Shown piece after piece: positions 6,623 through 14,588 of a stretch of 14,588 nucleotides of DNA. Numbering within the stretch: position 1 is the stretch's first letter; every line of letters begins with the position of its first letter. The notes below the pieces were generated by a model. The model did not search any database. It saw only the letters and a program-made list of their open reading frames with translations, and was not told the origin of the DNA. The DNA is from Streptosporangiaceae bacterium (GTDB taxonomy: Bacteria; Actinomycetota; Actinomycetes; Streptosporangiales; Streptosporangiaceae), in assembly GCA_030039095.1 (NCBI GenBank), contig JASHQP010000339.1, forward strand, positions 1 to 14,588, given 5' to 3'. The position numbers were made by a program, and so were the translations under genes.

Positions 6623-6684
6623 ACGCGAGGAAATTGCCGATAAATGCCACCTGGCAATGGCAAAGCAAAACGGGCACGAAGAAC

Positions 6685-6713
6685 TTGACTGTGCCTGTAA
6701 AGGCAAATAGCGT
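6685..6713 (+). promoter_or_regulatory. Sigma-70-type promoter for the peptidoglycan-binding protein gene
   Basis: TTGACT at 6685-6690 and TAGCGT at 6708-6713 are separated by exactly 17 bases. The -35 box matches the consensus at five of six positions, and the -10 box keeps the first two T-A and the final T. Transcription should start near 6720, leaving a 5' untranslated region of about 90 bases before the ATG at 6810. It is the best-formed promoter in the window. Confidence 0.6.
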
Positions 6714-6776
6714 CTCGTCCAGCGGGACAATTCCCGCGCTCCGGGTGCCGTCTGGCCCCCGGGATGCATTCATCGT

Positions 6777-6793
6777 CAAGCAAGTTTTGCTTG
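6777..6793 (+). promoter_or_regulatory. Hairpin just upstream of the ribosome-binding site
   Basis: CAAGCAA at 6777-6783 and TTGCTTG at 6787-6793 form a perfect 7-bp stem with a GTT loop, a few bases before the GGGGGAAG ribosome-binding site of the gene at 6810. A weaker CCGGG/CCCGG pairing (6741-6762) lies upstream. The position suggests translational control or mRNA stabilisation; no T-tract follows, so it is not an obvious terminator. Confidence 0.4.
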
Positions 6794-6809
6794 CACAAAA
6801 GGGGGAAGC

Positions 6810-7367
6810 ATGCGAAAGACCCTACGCCGAATCGCGATCGGCGCAGTTGGCGCCGGAATGGCTGCGGCGATGGCAGCGGGCCCTGCCGCGCTGGCGGCCG
6901 ACGCGGCGGTCACGGCACACGCTGCGGCAGCAGCCGACATCAAGCCGGCACTCATCTGGCCGGTCGTTCACAAGGGGGACACCGGGCTGCGGGTCAACGC
7001 GATCCAGATGCTGCTCATCCAGCGCCATGTCAAGCTCACGGTGGACGGCAAGTTCGGCCCCCAGACCGAGGCCGCGGTCAAGTACTTCCAGGCACGCCAC
7101 GGCATCTCCCCCAGCGGGAAGGTCGGCGCGAAGACCTGGGAGGCCCTGGTCGTTACCCTGTGGAAGGGCAAGACCGGGGCTGCCGTCTCGGCCGTCGAGA
7201 TTCAGCTCAAGTATCAGTACGGCTTCCCGTCCCTCAGCGTCGACGGCACGTTCGGCCCCATGGTCAAGGCTGCCGTCAAGGCCTTCCAGAAGAGGTACGG
7301 GCTGACGCCGAGCGGCATCGTCGGCGAGCGGACCTGGAACGCCCTGGTCGTGCACGACACCAAGTAA
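6810..7367 (+). CDS. Secreted protein with two peptidoglycan-binding (PG_binding_1) domains
   Basis: This 185-residue protein starts with a classic export signal: MRKTLRR, then an Ala/Gly-rich hydrophobic core to about residue 30, with likely cleavage after ALA near residue 29 or AHA near 38. Two tandem PG_binding_1 repeats follow, at about 54-115 and 119-181. Each shows the VDG-FGP segment (VDGKFGPQTEAAVKYFQ and VDGTFGPMVKAAVKAFQ) and a closing VG-x-x-TW-x-ALV motif. These three-helix domains bind cell-wall peptidoglycan. There is no hydrolase or amidase domain, so it is probably a wall-bound structural or accessory protein. The start is well supported by GGGGGAAG. It has its own promoter and terminator, and so appears monocistronic despite lying just before the kdp operon. 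Confidence 0.9.
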   Translation: MRKTLRRIAIGAVGAGMAAAMAAGPAALAADAAVTAHAAAAADIKPALIWPVVHKGDTGLRVNAIQMLLIQRHVKLTVDGKFGPQTEAAVKYFQARHGISPSGKVGAKTWEALVVTLWKGKTGAAVSAVEIQLKYQYGFPSLSVDGTFGPMVKAAVKAFQKRYGLTPSGIVGERTWNALVVHDTK

Positions 7368-7375
7368 CCGCCGCG

Positions 7376-7408
7376 GCCCTGCGGTGGCGCCGGGCGCCGC
7401 CGCAGGGC
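7376..7408 (+). terminator. Strong hairpin terminator after the peptidoglycan-binding protein gene
   Basis: GCCCTGCGGTGGCGCC (7376-7391) pairs almost completely with GGCGCCGCCGCAGGGC (7393-7408), with one G-U pair, beginning 9 bases after the stop codon. There is no T-tract, as is usual in high-GC actinobacteria. It should separate this gene from the kdp operon. Confidence 0.7.
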
Positions 7409-7420
7409 ACAAGGTCCGAC

Positions 7421-7483
7421 GGCCCGCATAGATCCTGTTAGGGATCCTCCCCGGGCCGCATGGGTCGCGCTTGGGCGCGGCCC
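7421..7483 (+). promoter_or_regulatory. kdp leader with mutually exclusive hairpins (attenuator-like)
   Basis: Hairpin 1 pairs GGCCCG (7421-7426) with CGGGCC (7452-7457) and, inside it, GATCC (7431-7435) with GGATC (7442-7446). Hairpin 2 pairs GGGTCGCGC (7462-7470) with GCGCGGCCC (7475-7483), has a TTGG loop and is followed by TTT, so it looks like a terminator. The competing pairing GGGCCGC (7453-7459) with GCGGCCC (7477-7483) is perfect and would break both. This is the layout of an attenuator, placed 57 bases before the first micro-ORF of the kdp operon. I could not match it to a known riboswitch, including the c-di-AMP ydaO type, and the promoter is not clear. High GC raises the chance of fortuitous pairings. 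Confidence 0.4.
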
Positions 7484-7539
7484 TTTCGCATGTTCAGGGG
7501 CTTGTATGAGGTGGTTCCGCGCATCCCAGGAGGCCTGAA

Positions 7540-7629
7540 ATGCAGGACCTGCTCTTCATCGCCCTGACGATCGTCGCCTTCGGCGTGCTCTGGCTTGTCG
7601 TCAAGGGGGTCGAGCGCTTTGAGCGTTGA
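7540..7629 (+). CDS. 29-residue membrane peptide at the head of the kdp operon
   Basis: An ATG at 7540 follows CAGGAGGCCTGAA, a strong ribosome-binding site, and the frame runs 29 codons to a TGA. The product has an acidic start (MQD), one hydrophobic helix (about residues 4-21) and a charged end (KGVERFER). Its last 11 bases overlap the TTG start of kdpF. It is not KdpF itself, which follows with the typical LPERF ending. Its size, single helix and coupling to kdpF suggest a second small stabilising subunit or a regulatory peptide for the Kdp pump. From memory, comparable small ORFs precede kdpF in other bacteria but are usually unannotated. Confidence 0.7.
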   Translation: MQDLLFIALTIVAFGVLWLVVKGVERFER

Positions 7630-7708
7630 CAACTGGATCGGGCTCATCGGTGGCGTGATCGTGACCGTCTACCTGTTCGTGGCCCTCGTCCTTCCCGAGA
7701 GGTTCTGA
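7619..7708 (+). CDS. kdpF: KdpF, small subunit of the K+-transporting ATPase
   Basis: This 29-residue peptide consists almost wholly of one membrane helix (IGLIGGVIVTVYLFVALVL) and ends in PERF, the usual KdpF terminus in actinobacteria. KdpF is a lipid-like stabilising peptide that packs against KdpA in the KdpFABC complex. The start is a TTG at 7619, preceded by GGGGGT about eight bases upstream and lying inside the previous micro-ORF. The stop TGA shares its A with the kdpA ATG, a sign of translational coupling. Its size and position directly before kdpA make the assignment firm even though the sequence is so short. Confidence 0.85.
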   Translation: MSVDNWIGLIGGVIVTVYLFVALVLPERF

Positions 7709-9375
7709 TGAGTAGCACGGCCGCCGGCTGGCTCCAGTTCGCGCTGCTGTTCGTCATGCTCGCCGCGTGTCATGTGCCGCTCGGCAACTACATCGCGCGC
7801 ATCTTCACCAGCGACAAGGACTGGGCCGTCGAGCGCGGTTTCTACAAGCTGATCGGCATCGACCGCGCGGCGGACCAGAAGTGGTCGGCCTACCTGCGCA
7901 GCATCCTGGCGTTCTCGTTCATCAGCGTGCTGTTCCTGTACGGCATTCAGCGGCTGCAGCAGTACCTGCCCTATTCCCAGGGCCTGCCGGCCGTCACGCC
8001 GGACACGGCGTGGAACACCGCCGCCTCGTTCGTCACGAACACGAACTGGCAGAACTACGCCGGTGAGGCAACGATGGGCTACGTCACGCAGATGAGCGGG
8101 CTCGTGGTGCAGCAGTTCCTGTCGGCCGCGGTCGGCCTGTGCGTGGCGATCGCGATGATCCGTGGCTTTACCCGGTCGCGCACCGACAAGCTCGGCAACT
8201 TCTGGGTCGACGTCACCCGCTGCACGATCAGGCTGCTGATCCCGCTGTCGATCGTCGGCGGGCTGGTCCTGATCGCGGGCGGCGCGATCGAGAACTTCAA
8301 CGCCTACCACACCATCACCACGCTGTCAGGCGCGCACCAGACGATTGTCGGCGGCCCGGTCGGCTCCTCGGAGTGGATCAAGGACATGGGCAACAACGGC
8401 GGCGGCTGGTTCAACACGAACTCCGCGCACCCGTTCGAGAACCCGAACCCCTTCACGAACCTGATGGAGATCTTCGCGCTGCTGCTGATCCCGTTCGCGA
8501 CGCCGCGCGCGTTCGGCAAGATGGTCGGCGACAGCAAGCAGGGCTACGCGCTGCTCGCGGTCATGGTCATCATCTGGGCGCTCGCGGTCGGCGGAATCAG
8601 CCTGTTCGAGGCGCACACCGGCACCGGCGGCACCGCCACGGTCCTCGCCGGGCACGCCGCGGAGGGCACGGAGGTGATGACCGGCACACCAGGCTGCTCG
8701 TTGTTCGCGGCATCTACCACGGTGACGTCCACCGGCGCGGTCAACTGCTTCCATGACTCGCTGACGCCGTTCGGCGGTGGCATCGCGTTGTTCGACATCG
8801 CGCTCGGTGAGATCGCGCCCGGCGGCATCGGGGCCGGCATGTACGGCATCCTGATCCTGGCCATCGTCACCGTGTTCGTGGCCGGTCTGATGGTCGGCCG
8901 CACGCCGGAGTACATCGGCAAGAAGATCCGCCCGGTCGAGATGAAGTACGCGGCGCTGTACTTCCTGAGCTTGCCGGTGATCATCTTGACCGCGGCCGGG
9001 CTGTCCATCGGCACGCCCATCGGGCAGAGAGCGATCTTCAACCCGGGTCCGCACGGCCTGACCGAGGTCGTGTACGCGTTCGCCTCGATGGCCAACAACA
9101 ACGGGTCCGCGTTCGCGGGCCTGGGTTCCGCCGACGCTTGGTACCAGGTGCTGGGTGGGTTCGTGATGCTGTTCGGCCGGTTCCTGCCGGAGATCTTCGC
9201 GCTCGGCCTGGCCGGATCGCTGGCCAGACAGCAACCGGTGCCCGCGAGCGCGGGCACGCTGGACACCAGGACGCCGCTCTTCGTCGGCATGCTCGTCGGC
9301 GTGGTGCTGATCCTGGTCGGCCTGACCTACTTCCCCGCCCTCGCGCTGGGCCCGTTCGCCGAAGGACTGCACTGA
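7708..9375 (+). CDS. kdpA: KdpA, potassium channel-like subunit of the K+-transporting ATPase
   Basis: This 555-residue protein has the full family length and about ten membrane helices. KdpA is the superfamily-of-K+-transporters (SKT) subunit that selects K+ from outside and passes it through an intramembrane tunnel to KdpB. All four pore-loop filters are visible: TNTNWQ (110-115), [12 protein letters not shown] (231-242), STGAVN (341-346) and NNNGSAFAG (463-471). Q135 in the VVQQF segment lies where the E. coli selectivity residue Gln116 is found. The segment before the third filter (about 322-334, including PGCSLFAA) differs from the E. coli MEGKE-type sequence, and cysteines at 330 and 347 flank the loop. 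The gene overlaps kdpF by one base and is followed after 1 bp by kdpB. Confidence 0.97.
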   Translation: MSSTAAGWLQFALLFVMLAACHVPLGNYIARIFTSDKDWAVERGFYKLIGIDRAADQKWSAYLRSILAFSFISVLFLYGIQRLQQYLPYSQGLPAVTPDTAWNTAASFVTNTNWQNYAGEATMGYVTQMSGLVVQQFLSAAVGLCVAIAMIRGFTRSRTDKLGNFWVDVTRCTIRLLIPLSIVGGLVLIAGGAIENFNAYHTITTLSGAHQTIVGGPVGSSEWIKDMGNNGGGWFNTNSAHPFENPNPFTNLMEIFALLLIPFATPRAFGKMVGDSKQGYALLAVMVIIWALAVGGISLFEAHTGTGGTATVLAGHAAEGTEVMTGTPGCSLFAASTTVTSTGAVNCFHDSLTPFGGGIALFDIALGEIAPGGIGAGMYGILILAIVTVFVAGLMVGRTPEYIGKKIRPVEMKYAALYFLSLPVIILTAAGLSIGTPIGQRAIFNPGPHGLTEVVYAFASMANNNGSAFAGLGSADAWYQVLGGFVMLFGRFLPEIFALGLAGSLARQQPVPASAGTLDTRTPLFVGMLVGVVLILVGLTYFPALALGPFAEGLH

Positions 9376-9376
9376 C

Positions 9377-11503
9377 ATGGCCGTCACTACCACACCAGAG
9401 GCGCCCGCTCGCAGGAAGAAGGCCGATCAGCAGGGCAAGGTAGGCGGTGGCCTGCTCGACCCGAAGATGCTCTGGAAGTCCACCCCGAACGCTTTCAGGA
9501 AGCTGGACCCGCGGGTCCAGGTCAAGAACCCGGTCATGTTCGTCGTCGAGGCCGGCGCACTGGTCACCACGTTCACCGCGATTTTCAACGACACGAAGCC
9601 GGCCTTCAACTGGACCGTCGTGGTCTTCCTGTGGCTGACCGTGGTGTTCGCCAACCTGGCCGAGGCCGTGGCCGAGGGCCGCGGCAAGGCCCAGGCCGAG
9701 ACGCTGCGGCGGACCAAGCGGGAGACCGTGGCCCGGCGGCTGGTCGACTGGCATCCTGGCCAGACCGGCACCCGCGAGGAGGAGGTGCCCGGCACCGGCC
9801 TGACGCTCGGCGACTACGTCGTGGTCGAGGCCGGAGAGATCATCCCGGGTGACGGCGACGTGGTGGAGGGCATCGCCTCCGTCGACGAGTCGGCGATCAC
9901 CGGCGAGTCCGCGCCGGTGATCCGCGAGTCTGGCGGCGACCGGTCCGCGGTCACCGGCGGCACCAGGGTGCTATCCGACCGGATCGTGGTGAGGATCACC
10001 TCCAAGCCGGGCGAGACGTTCATCGACCGGATGATCGCGCTGGTCGAGGGTGCGCAGCGGCAGAAGACCCCGAACGAGCTGGCGCTGAACATCCTGCTCG
10101 CGTCGCTCACGATCATCTTCATGCTGGCCGTGATCTCGCTCCAGCCGATGGCGTTCTACAGCCACGCGCCGCAAACCCTGGTCATCCTCGTCGCGCTGCT
10201 GGTGGCGCTGATCCCGACCACGATCGGCGCGCTGCTGTCCGCGATCGGCATCGCGGGCATGGACCGGCTGGTGCAGCGCAACGTGCTCGCGATGTCCGGC
10301 CGCGCGGTGGAGGCGGCCGGCGACGTGAACACGCTGCTGCTGGACAAGACCGGCACGATCACGATCGGCAACCGGCAGGCCACCGAGTTCATCCCGGTGG
10401 GCGGCGTGTCCGCCGAGGAACTCGCGGACGCCGCGCAGCTGTCGTCCATGGCCGACTACACCCCGGAAGGCCGCTCGATCGTGGTGCTGGCCAAGGAGCA
10501 GTACGGGCTGCGCGAGCGCAGCGAGGGCGAACTGCCCGGCACGGAGTTCGTCGAGTTCACCGCGCAGACCCGGATGAGCGGTGTGGACCTGGCCGACGGG
10601 CGCCAAGTCCGCAAGGGCGCCGCGGCCTCGGTCGCCCAGTGGCTCCGCGACAACGGCGGCGAGCCGCCGGCCGGGCTGGGGCAGACCGTGGACAGCATCT
10701 CCGGCGTCGGCGGCACGCCGCTGGTCGTCGCCGAGAAGCCGGCCGAGGGCGGCGGAGCAGCCCGTGCGCTCGGCGTGATCTACCTGAAGGACATCGTCAA
10801 GGAGGGCATCGCCGAGCGGTTCGCCGAGATGCGCAAGATGGGCATCAGGACCGTCATGATCACCGGCGACAACCCGCTCACCGCCAAGGCCATCGCGGAC
10901 GAGTCCGGCGTGGACGACTTCCTGGCCGAGGCGACGCCGGAAGACAAGATGGCCCTGATCAAGAAGGAGCAGGAGGGCGGCAAGCTTGTCGCGATGACCG
11001 GGGACGGCACCAACGACGCCCCGGCGCTCGCCCAGGCCGACGTCGGCGTGGCCATGAACACCGGTACCTCGGCCGCCAAGGAGGCCGGGAACATGGTGGA
11101 CCTGGACTCCAACCCGACGAAGCTCATCGAGATCGTCGAGATCGGCAAGCAGTTGCTGATCACCCGCGGCGCCCTGACGACGTTCTCGATCGCGAACGAC
11201 GTGGCCAAGTACTTCGCGATGCTGCCGGCCATGTTCTCGGTCGCGTTCCCGGGCCTGGGCAAGCTCAACATCCTGCACCTGCACAGCCCGGAGTCGGCGA
11301 TCACCTCGGCGATCATCTTCAACGCGCTGATCATCGTCGCGCTGATCCCGCTGGCGCTGCGCGGCGTCAAGTACAAGCCGGCCTCCGCGCAGTCCATGCT
11401 CCGCAGGAACCTGTGGGTCTACGGCATCGGCGGCCTGATCATCCCGTTCGCCGGCATCAAGCTCATCGACCTCATCATCCAGTTCATCCCAGGGTTTAGG
11501 TGA
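9377..11503 (+). CDS. kdpB: KdpB, ATP-hydrolysing P-type ATPase subunit
   Basis: This 708-residue protein is a type IA P-type ATPase that drives K+ uptake with KdpA. The actuator motif TGES is at 175-178; S178 matches E. coli Ser162, whose phosphorylation inhibits the pump. The phosphorylated aspartate is D323 in DKTGT. The nucleotide-binding KGA is at 412-414, ITGDNPLTA at 494-502 and the hinge GDGTND at 541-546. The membrane segment [13 protein letters not shown] (275-287) holds the proline-containing ion-site helix. The N-terminus is a basic, flexible stretch of about 30 residues, longer than in E. coli. The gene starts 1 bp after kdpA stops and kdpC begins 7 bp after its end, so the subunits are translated together. 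Confidence 0.97.
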   Translation: MAVTTTPEAPARRKKADQQGKVGGGLLDPKMLWKSTPNAFRKLDPRVQVKNPVMFVVEAGALVTTFTAIFNDTKPAFNWTVVVFLWLTVVFANLAEAVAEGRGKAQAETLRRTKRETVARRLVDWHPGQTGTREEEVPGTGLTLGDYVVVEAGEIIPGDGDVVEGIASVDESAITGESAPVIRESGGDRSAVTGGTRVLSDRIVVRITSKPGETFIDRMIALVEGAQRQKTPNELALNILLASLTIIFMLAVISLQPMAFYSHAPQTLVILVALLVALIPTTIGALLSAIGIAGMDRLVQRNVLAMSGRAVEAAGDVNTLLLDKTGTITIGNRQATEFIPVGGVSAEELADAAQLSSMADYTPEGRSIVVLAKEQYGLRERSEGELPGTEFVEFTAQTRMSGVDLADGRQVRKGAAASVAQWLRDNGGEPPAGLGQTVDSISGVGGTPLVVAEKPAEGGGAARALGVIYLKDIVKEGIAERFAEMRKMGIRTVMITGDNPLTAKAIADESGVDDFLAEATPEDKMALIKKEQEGGKLVAMTGDGTNDAPALAQADVGVAMNTGTSAAKEAGNMVDLDSNPTKLIEIVEIGKQLLITRGALTTFSIANDVAKYFAMLPAMFSVAFPGLGKLNILHLHSPESAITSAIIFNALIIVALIPLALRGVKYKPASAQSMLRRNLWVYGIGGLIIPFAGIKLIDLIIQFIPGFR

Positions 11504-11510
11504 TCGGCAC

Positions 11511-12146
11511 ATGAACCGCCTTCCCAACATCGTCCGGCAGCACATCGCGGGACTGCGCCTGCTCCTGGTCTTCACCGTGCTCACCGGGATCATCTACCCG
11601 GTGTTCATGTGGGGGATCGCCCAGGTGGCGTTCAAGAACCAGGCCGACGGCTCGATGGTCAGCTACCACGGTCGCGTGGTCGGCTCCAGCCTGCTGTGCC
11701 AGGAATTCGTGTACCCCAACGGCGACCCGATGCCGCAGTACTTCCAGCCGCGCCCGTCGGACGCGATCCAGGCCGGCGCCAAGGACGACTACGGGTGCGA
11801 CCCGCGGTACTCCACCGCGTCGAACCTGGGCCCGAACAACCCGGTCCTCATCAAGAACATCGAGACGGAGCAAGCGGAGATCGCCAGGTTCGACCACGTC
11901 AAGATCTCGCAGATCCCGCCCGACGCGGTGACCACGTCGGGGTCGGGCCTGGACCCGGACATCTCCCCGCAGAATGCGGACATGCAGGTGGACCGCGTCG
12001 CGGCGGCCCGGCACGTCAGCCCGGCGGCCATCATGGCCCTGGTCGAGCAGTACACCCAGGGCCGCACGCTCGGGTTCCTCGGGGAGCCGCGGGTGAACGT
12101 GCTCGAGCTGAACATCGCGCTGGACGAGAAGTACCCGGTCTCCTAG
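11511..12146 (+). CDS. kdpC: KdpC, accessory subunit of the K+-transporting ATPase
   Basis: This 211-residue protein has one N-terminal membrane helix (about 12-38, containing TGIIYP) and a large extracytoplasmic domain. Family signatures are LCQEF (62-66), YFQPRPS (77-83), SNLGPNNP (104-111), TTSGSGLDPDIS (141-152) and NVLELN (196-201). KdpC caps KdpA on the outer face and completes the KdpFABC complex; it is thought to help K+ capture and complex stability. The ATG at 11511 follows TTTAGGTGATC, an acceptable ribosome-binding site. The response regulator gene begins 19 bp after the stop. The length and motifs are complete, with no sign of damage. Confidence 0.95.
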   Translation: MNRLPNIVRQHIAGLRLLLVFTVLTGIIYPVFMWGIAQVAFKNQADGSMVSYHGRVVGSSLLCQEFVYPNGDPMPQYFQPRPSDAIQAGAKDDYGCDPRYSTASNLGPNNPVLIKNIETEQAEIARFDHVKISQIPPDAVTTSGSGLDPDISPQNADMQVDRVAAARHVSPAAIMALVEQYTQGRTLGFLGEPRVNVLELNIALDEKYPVS

Positions 12147-12165
12147 GATCGGCCGCCCAGGGCCC

Positions 12166-12942
<777 letters not shown>

Positions 12943-12969
12943 CCAGCGGAGGCCACGAGCCGTGTGCGG

Positions 12970-13578
12970 TCAGTAGCGCGCGCCGGAGGTGCTCGGCTCC
13001 AGCGGTCCGTACTCGGCCACGGCGATCGCCTGATCGACGAGGGTGACCAGGACGTCGCGGCTCGATCCGCGCTCCCGTGCGTCGCAGCGGACGATCGGCA
13101 CGTGCGTGTCCAGGTCGAGGGCCTGGCGGACCTCGGCCTCGTCGTACGAGCGCGACCCGGCGAAGCAGTTGAGTGCGACGACGAAGGGCACGTTGCGCCG
13201 CTCGAAGTAGTCGATGGACGGGAAGCAGTCGGCCAGCCGCCGGACGTCGGCCAGCACGATGACCCCGAGCGCCCCATGCGACAGGTCGTCCCACATGAAC
13301 CAGAAGCGCTCCTGCCCGGGCATGCCGAAGAGGTAGACCACCAGGCTCGTGCTGATCGTGATCCGGCCGAAGTCCATGGCCACGGTCGTCGTCCGCTTGG
13401 CCTCGACGCCGGTGGTCACGTCGATGGCCGTGCCGGGACCGGTGAGCTCTTCCTCGGTGCGCAGCGGCAGTATCTCCGTGAGCGCCCCCACCAGCGTGGT
13501 CTTGCCCACCCCGAAGCCGCCGGCGACGAGGATCTTGACGGCGACCGGAGCCGAGCCGTCAAAGTCGGCGTAGCCCAT
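12970..13578 (-). CDS. Conservon CvnD-like Ras-type ATP/GTP-binding protein
   Basis: This 202-residue P-loop protein belongs to the small Ras-like GTPase group of actinobacterial conservons. The Walker A motif is GGFGVGKTT (20-28), the switch II-like segment GMPGQERF (85-92) has an acidic-free variant of DxxG, and ALNCFAG (135-141) stands where Ras has NKxD. RCDAR (164-168) is the fifth guanine loop region. In Streptomyces such CvnD proteins work with CvnA-C as a G-protein-like sensory module at the membrane. The ATG at 13578 follows GGGAGG and lies inside the 3' end of the DUF742 gene, a 20-base overlap that points to translational coupling. It converges on kdpE with 27 bases between stops, and no P450 gene (CvnE) follows. 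Confidence 0.92.
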   Translation of the reverse strand: MGYADFDGSAPVAVKILVAGGFGVGKTTLVGALTEILPLRTEEELTGPGTAIDVTTGVEAKRTTTVAMDFGRITISTSLVVYLFGMPGQERFWFMWDDLSHGALGVIVLADVRRLADCFPSIDYFERRNVPFVVALNCFAGSRSYDEAEVRQALDLDTHVPIVRCDARERGSSRDVLVTLVDQAIAVAEYGPLEPSTSGARY

Positions 13579-13930
13579 CGGCTACCTCCCTGAGAAGCCG
13601 GATATCGGTGACCCGCCCCTGGGTGGGCCGGTCGATCCTGACGAGTTCCCGCTCGCGGAGGTCCGCGAGCAGCACGCGGACCACGCCCAGCGGCAGATCG
13701 AGCCCGGATGCTAGTTCCGCGACGGACATGGGGATCGCGCACCGCTGGAGCAGCGCCAGATGTTCCGGCTCCAGGTCGGTCGGGTCGGGCACGGACACCC
13801 GCAGGGAGTACGCCATCGATATCACGTCGAGGCGGTCACCCGCCGGCTTCGTCCGGCCACGCACGAGCGCGTAGGGGCGTACCACGGGGCTGAACCAGCG
13901 GCCCGGCCGCAGGTCGTCGCTGAGATCCAC
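13559..13930 (-). CDS. Conservon CvnC-like DUF742 protein
   Basis: This 123-residue protein shows the DUF742 signature VRPYALVRGRTKPAGDRLD (17-35) and a C-terminal winged-helix-like part with VAELASGLDLPLGVVRVLL. DUF742 proteins form the third member of conservons and are thought to link the roadblock protein to the GTPase; they may have a DNA-binding-like fold. The start is a GTG at 13930 with CCAAGGCC upstream. It begins 9 bases after the roadblock gene ends and overlaps the GTPase gene by 20 bases, so the three are one operon. The length is normal for the family. Confidence 0.9.
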   Translation of the reverse strand: MDLSDDLRPGRWFSPVVRPYALVRGRTKPAGDRLDVISMAYSLRVSVPDPTDLEPEHLALLQRCAIPMSVAELASGLDLPLGVVRVLLADLRERELVRIDRPTQGRVTDIRLLREVADGLRRL

Positions 13931-13939
13931 GGCCTTGGG

Positions 13940-14383
13940 TCAGACCGCTTCGCTGGCTCCGGACACCGGCTTGGGCCGCACCGCCATGTGCCGTCCCACC
14001 TGCTTCACGATCAGGGCCATCTCGTAGGCCACGAGACCGACGTCCGCCTTCGCGTCGGCCAGGACCGCGAGGCAGCTTCCTTCCCCGGCGGCGGTGACGA
14101 ACAGGAAGCTCTGGTCCATCTCGATGACCGTCTGGTGCACCTGGCCGCCGCCGAAGTGGTTGGCGCCCCCGTTGGCCAGGCTCTGGATCCCGGCGGCCAG
14201 GGCGGACAGGTGTTCCGCGTCCTCGCGGCTGAGCCCGGACGAGGTGCCCAGGGCGAAGCCGTCCCTGGACAGCACGGCGGCCTTCTGCACGTGGGTCACG
14301 CGCCTCGTCAGGTCGTCGACGAGCCAGTCGAGATGGCTGTCGGTCATCGTCGTCCGTTGCAACTGCTGCTCCGTGACGTTCAT
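13940..14383 (-). CDS. Conservon CvnB-like roadblock/LC7 domain protein
   Basis: This 147-residue protein is a roadblock/LC7 domain. Characteristic are the LDWLVDDLTRRV helix (18-29), the VLSRDGFALGTSSGL strand pair (37-51), the DAEHLSALAAGIQSLA helix (55-70) and LFVTAAGEGSCLAVLAD (94-110). Such proteins dimerise and regulate Ras-like GTPases; in conservons the CvnB protein binds the CvnD GTPase. The ATG at 14383 is preceded by GGGGGAGAG and starts 2 bases after the kinase gene stops. An internal ATG at residue 13 also fits the family length but has a poorer ribosome-binding site. The C-terminal tail (RPKPVSGASEAV) is flexible. Confidence 0.92.
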   Translation of the reverse strand: MNVTEQQLQRTTMTDSHLDWLVDDLTRRVTHVQKAAVLSRDGFALGTSSGLSREDAEHLSALAAGIQSLANGGANHFGGGQVHQTVIEMDQSFLFVTAAGEGSCLAVLADAKADVGLVAYEMALIVKQVGRHMAVRPKPVSGASEAV

Positions 14384-14385
14384 GT

Positions 14386-14588
14386 TTACTCGCTCTCCCC
14401 CTCATCCGTGGGGCTTGGGTGGGCTTCGAAACCGTTTTGCTTCCCGCCGTTCTCGGAAAGGCCGAGCCGCCAGCCCTGGCGGAAGGCCGACATCACGCTG
14501 CGCGCCTTCTCCGGCGAACGGGGGCTCGCCGTCGCATCGACCCGCGGCGCGGAGGCCCGCGAGTCCCGCAGCTGCGGAGCGAGGTTCA
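14386..14588 (-). CDS. C-terminal end of a conservon CvnA-like sensor histidine kinase (partial)
   Basis: Only the last 66 residues before a TAA are visible; the rest lies beyond the window. They read from NLAPQLRDSR through a Pro/Ser linker into RSPEKARSVMSAFRQGWRLG and an acidic tail ending GESE. The motif of an acidic SPE(E/K)-x-R followed by MSAFxxGWxxG is the usual end of the nitrate-sensor-like histidine kinases that open actinobacterial conservons. Its stop is 2 bases from the roadblock start, so it leads the operon. The catalytic and sensor domains cannot be judged from this piece, so the call rests on the tail motif and the gene order. Confidence 0.75.
   Translation of the reverse strand, partial: NLAPQLRDSRASAPRVDATASPRSPEKARSVMSAFRQGWRLGLSENGGKQNGFEAHPSPTDEGESE

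Noticed and set aside
6645..6656. TGCCA-CC-TGGCA inverted repeat after the adaptor remnant
   Set aside because: It is short, has a two-base loop and lacks a T-tract, so neither a terminator nor an operator can be supported.
6142..7305. 387-codon open frame on the plus strand
   Set aside because: It crosses the adaptor remnant, the promoter region and the peptidoglycan-binding gene out of frame, and shows no domain.
7431..7446. GATCC/GGATC inverted repeat as a KdpE operator
   Set aside because: It does not resemble the known T-rich KdpE boxes and is explained equally well as the inner stem of the leader hairpin.
9971..11593. 540-codon open frame on the minus strand
   Set aside because: It is entirely antisense to kdpB and the start of kdpC, and has a His/Arg/Asp-rich composition typical of shadow frames.

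Overview
The window is about 70% G+C, with strong G/C third-position bias and dense genes. It carries a roadblock/DUF742/P-loop GTPase conservon (cvn), an actinobacterial-type kdp operon and tiny actinobacterial membrane proteins. Together these point to a chromosomal segment of a mycelial or soil-type member of the Actinomycetia. The genus cannot be named from sequence alone. I see no tRNA, rRNA, CRISPR array, insertion sequence or prophage.

Layout. 1-639 (+): the C-terminal part of a spermidine-synthase-like Rossmann protein. 646-1583 (-): a hotdog-fold acyl-CoA thioesterase and a four-helix membrane protein of unknown function. 1777-3790 (+): a two-gene acyl-CoA module, made of a family III CoA-transferase and a crotonase-superfamily protein that lacks both catalytic glutamates of classical hydratases. 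3777-4447 (-): an exosortase/archaeosortase-like membrane protein followed by a 45-residue single-helix protein. 4797-4904 (+): a 35-residue membrane protein resembling DUF6893, followed by a hairpin terminator. 5055-5774 (+): a HAD phosphatase. 5775-6622: a decayed, less GC-rich stretch holding the headless C-terminal part of an HlyD-like efflux adaptor. 6685-7408 (+): a good sigma-70-type promoter, a secreted protein with two peptidoglycan-binding domains, and its terminator.

7421-12942 (+): the potassium block. A 5' leader with mutually exclusive hairpins precedes an unnamed 29-residue membrane peptide, kdpF, kdpA, kdpB, kdpC and a KdpE-type response regulator. The genes are overlapping or tightly spaced and make a complete high-affinity K+-importing P-type ATPase. 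No kdpD sensor kinase lies in the window, although kdpE directly follows kdpC.

12970-14588 (-): a conservon read right to left, with the C-terminus of a CvnA-type histidine kinase, then CvnB (roadblock), CvnC (DUF742) and CvnD (Ras-like P-loop protein). It converges on kdpE, and no cytochrome P450 (CvnE) follows cvnD.

The points most worth a second look are the attenuator-like kdp leader with its extra micro-ORF, kdpE without kdpD, the exosortase-like enzyme with its tiny partner, and the glutamate-less crotonase beside a CoA-transferase.
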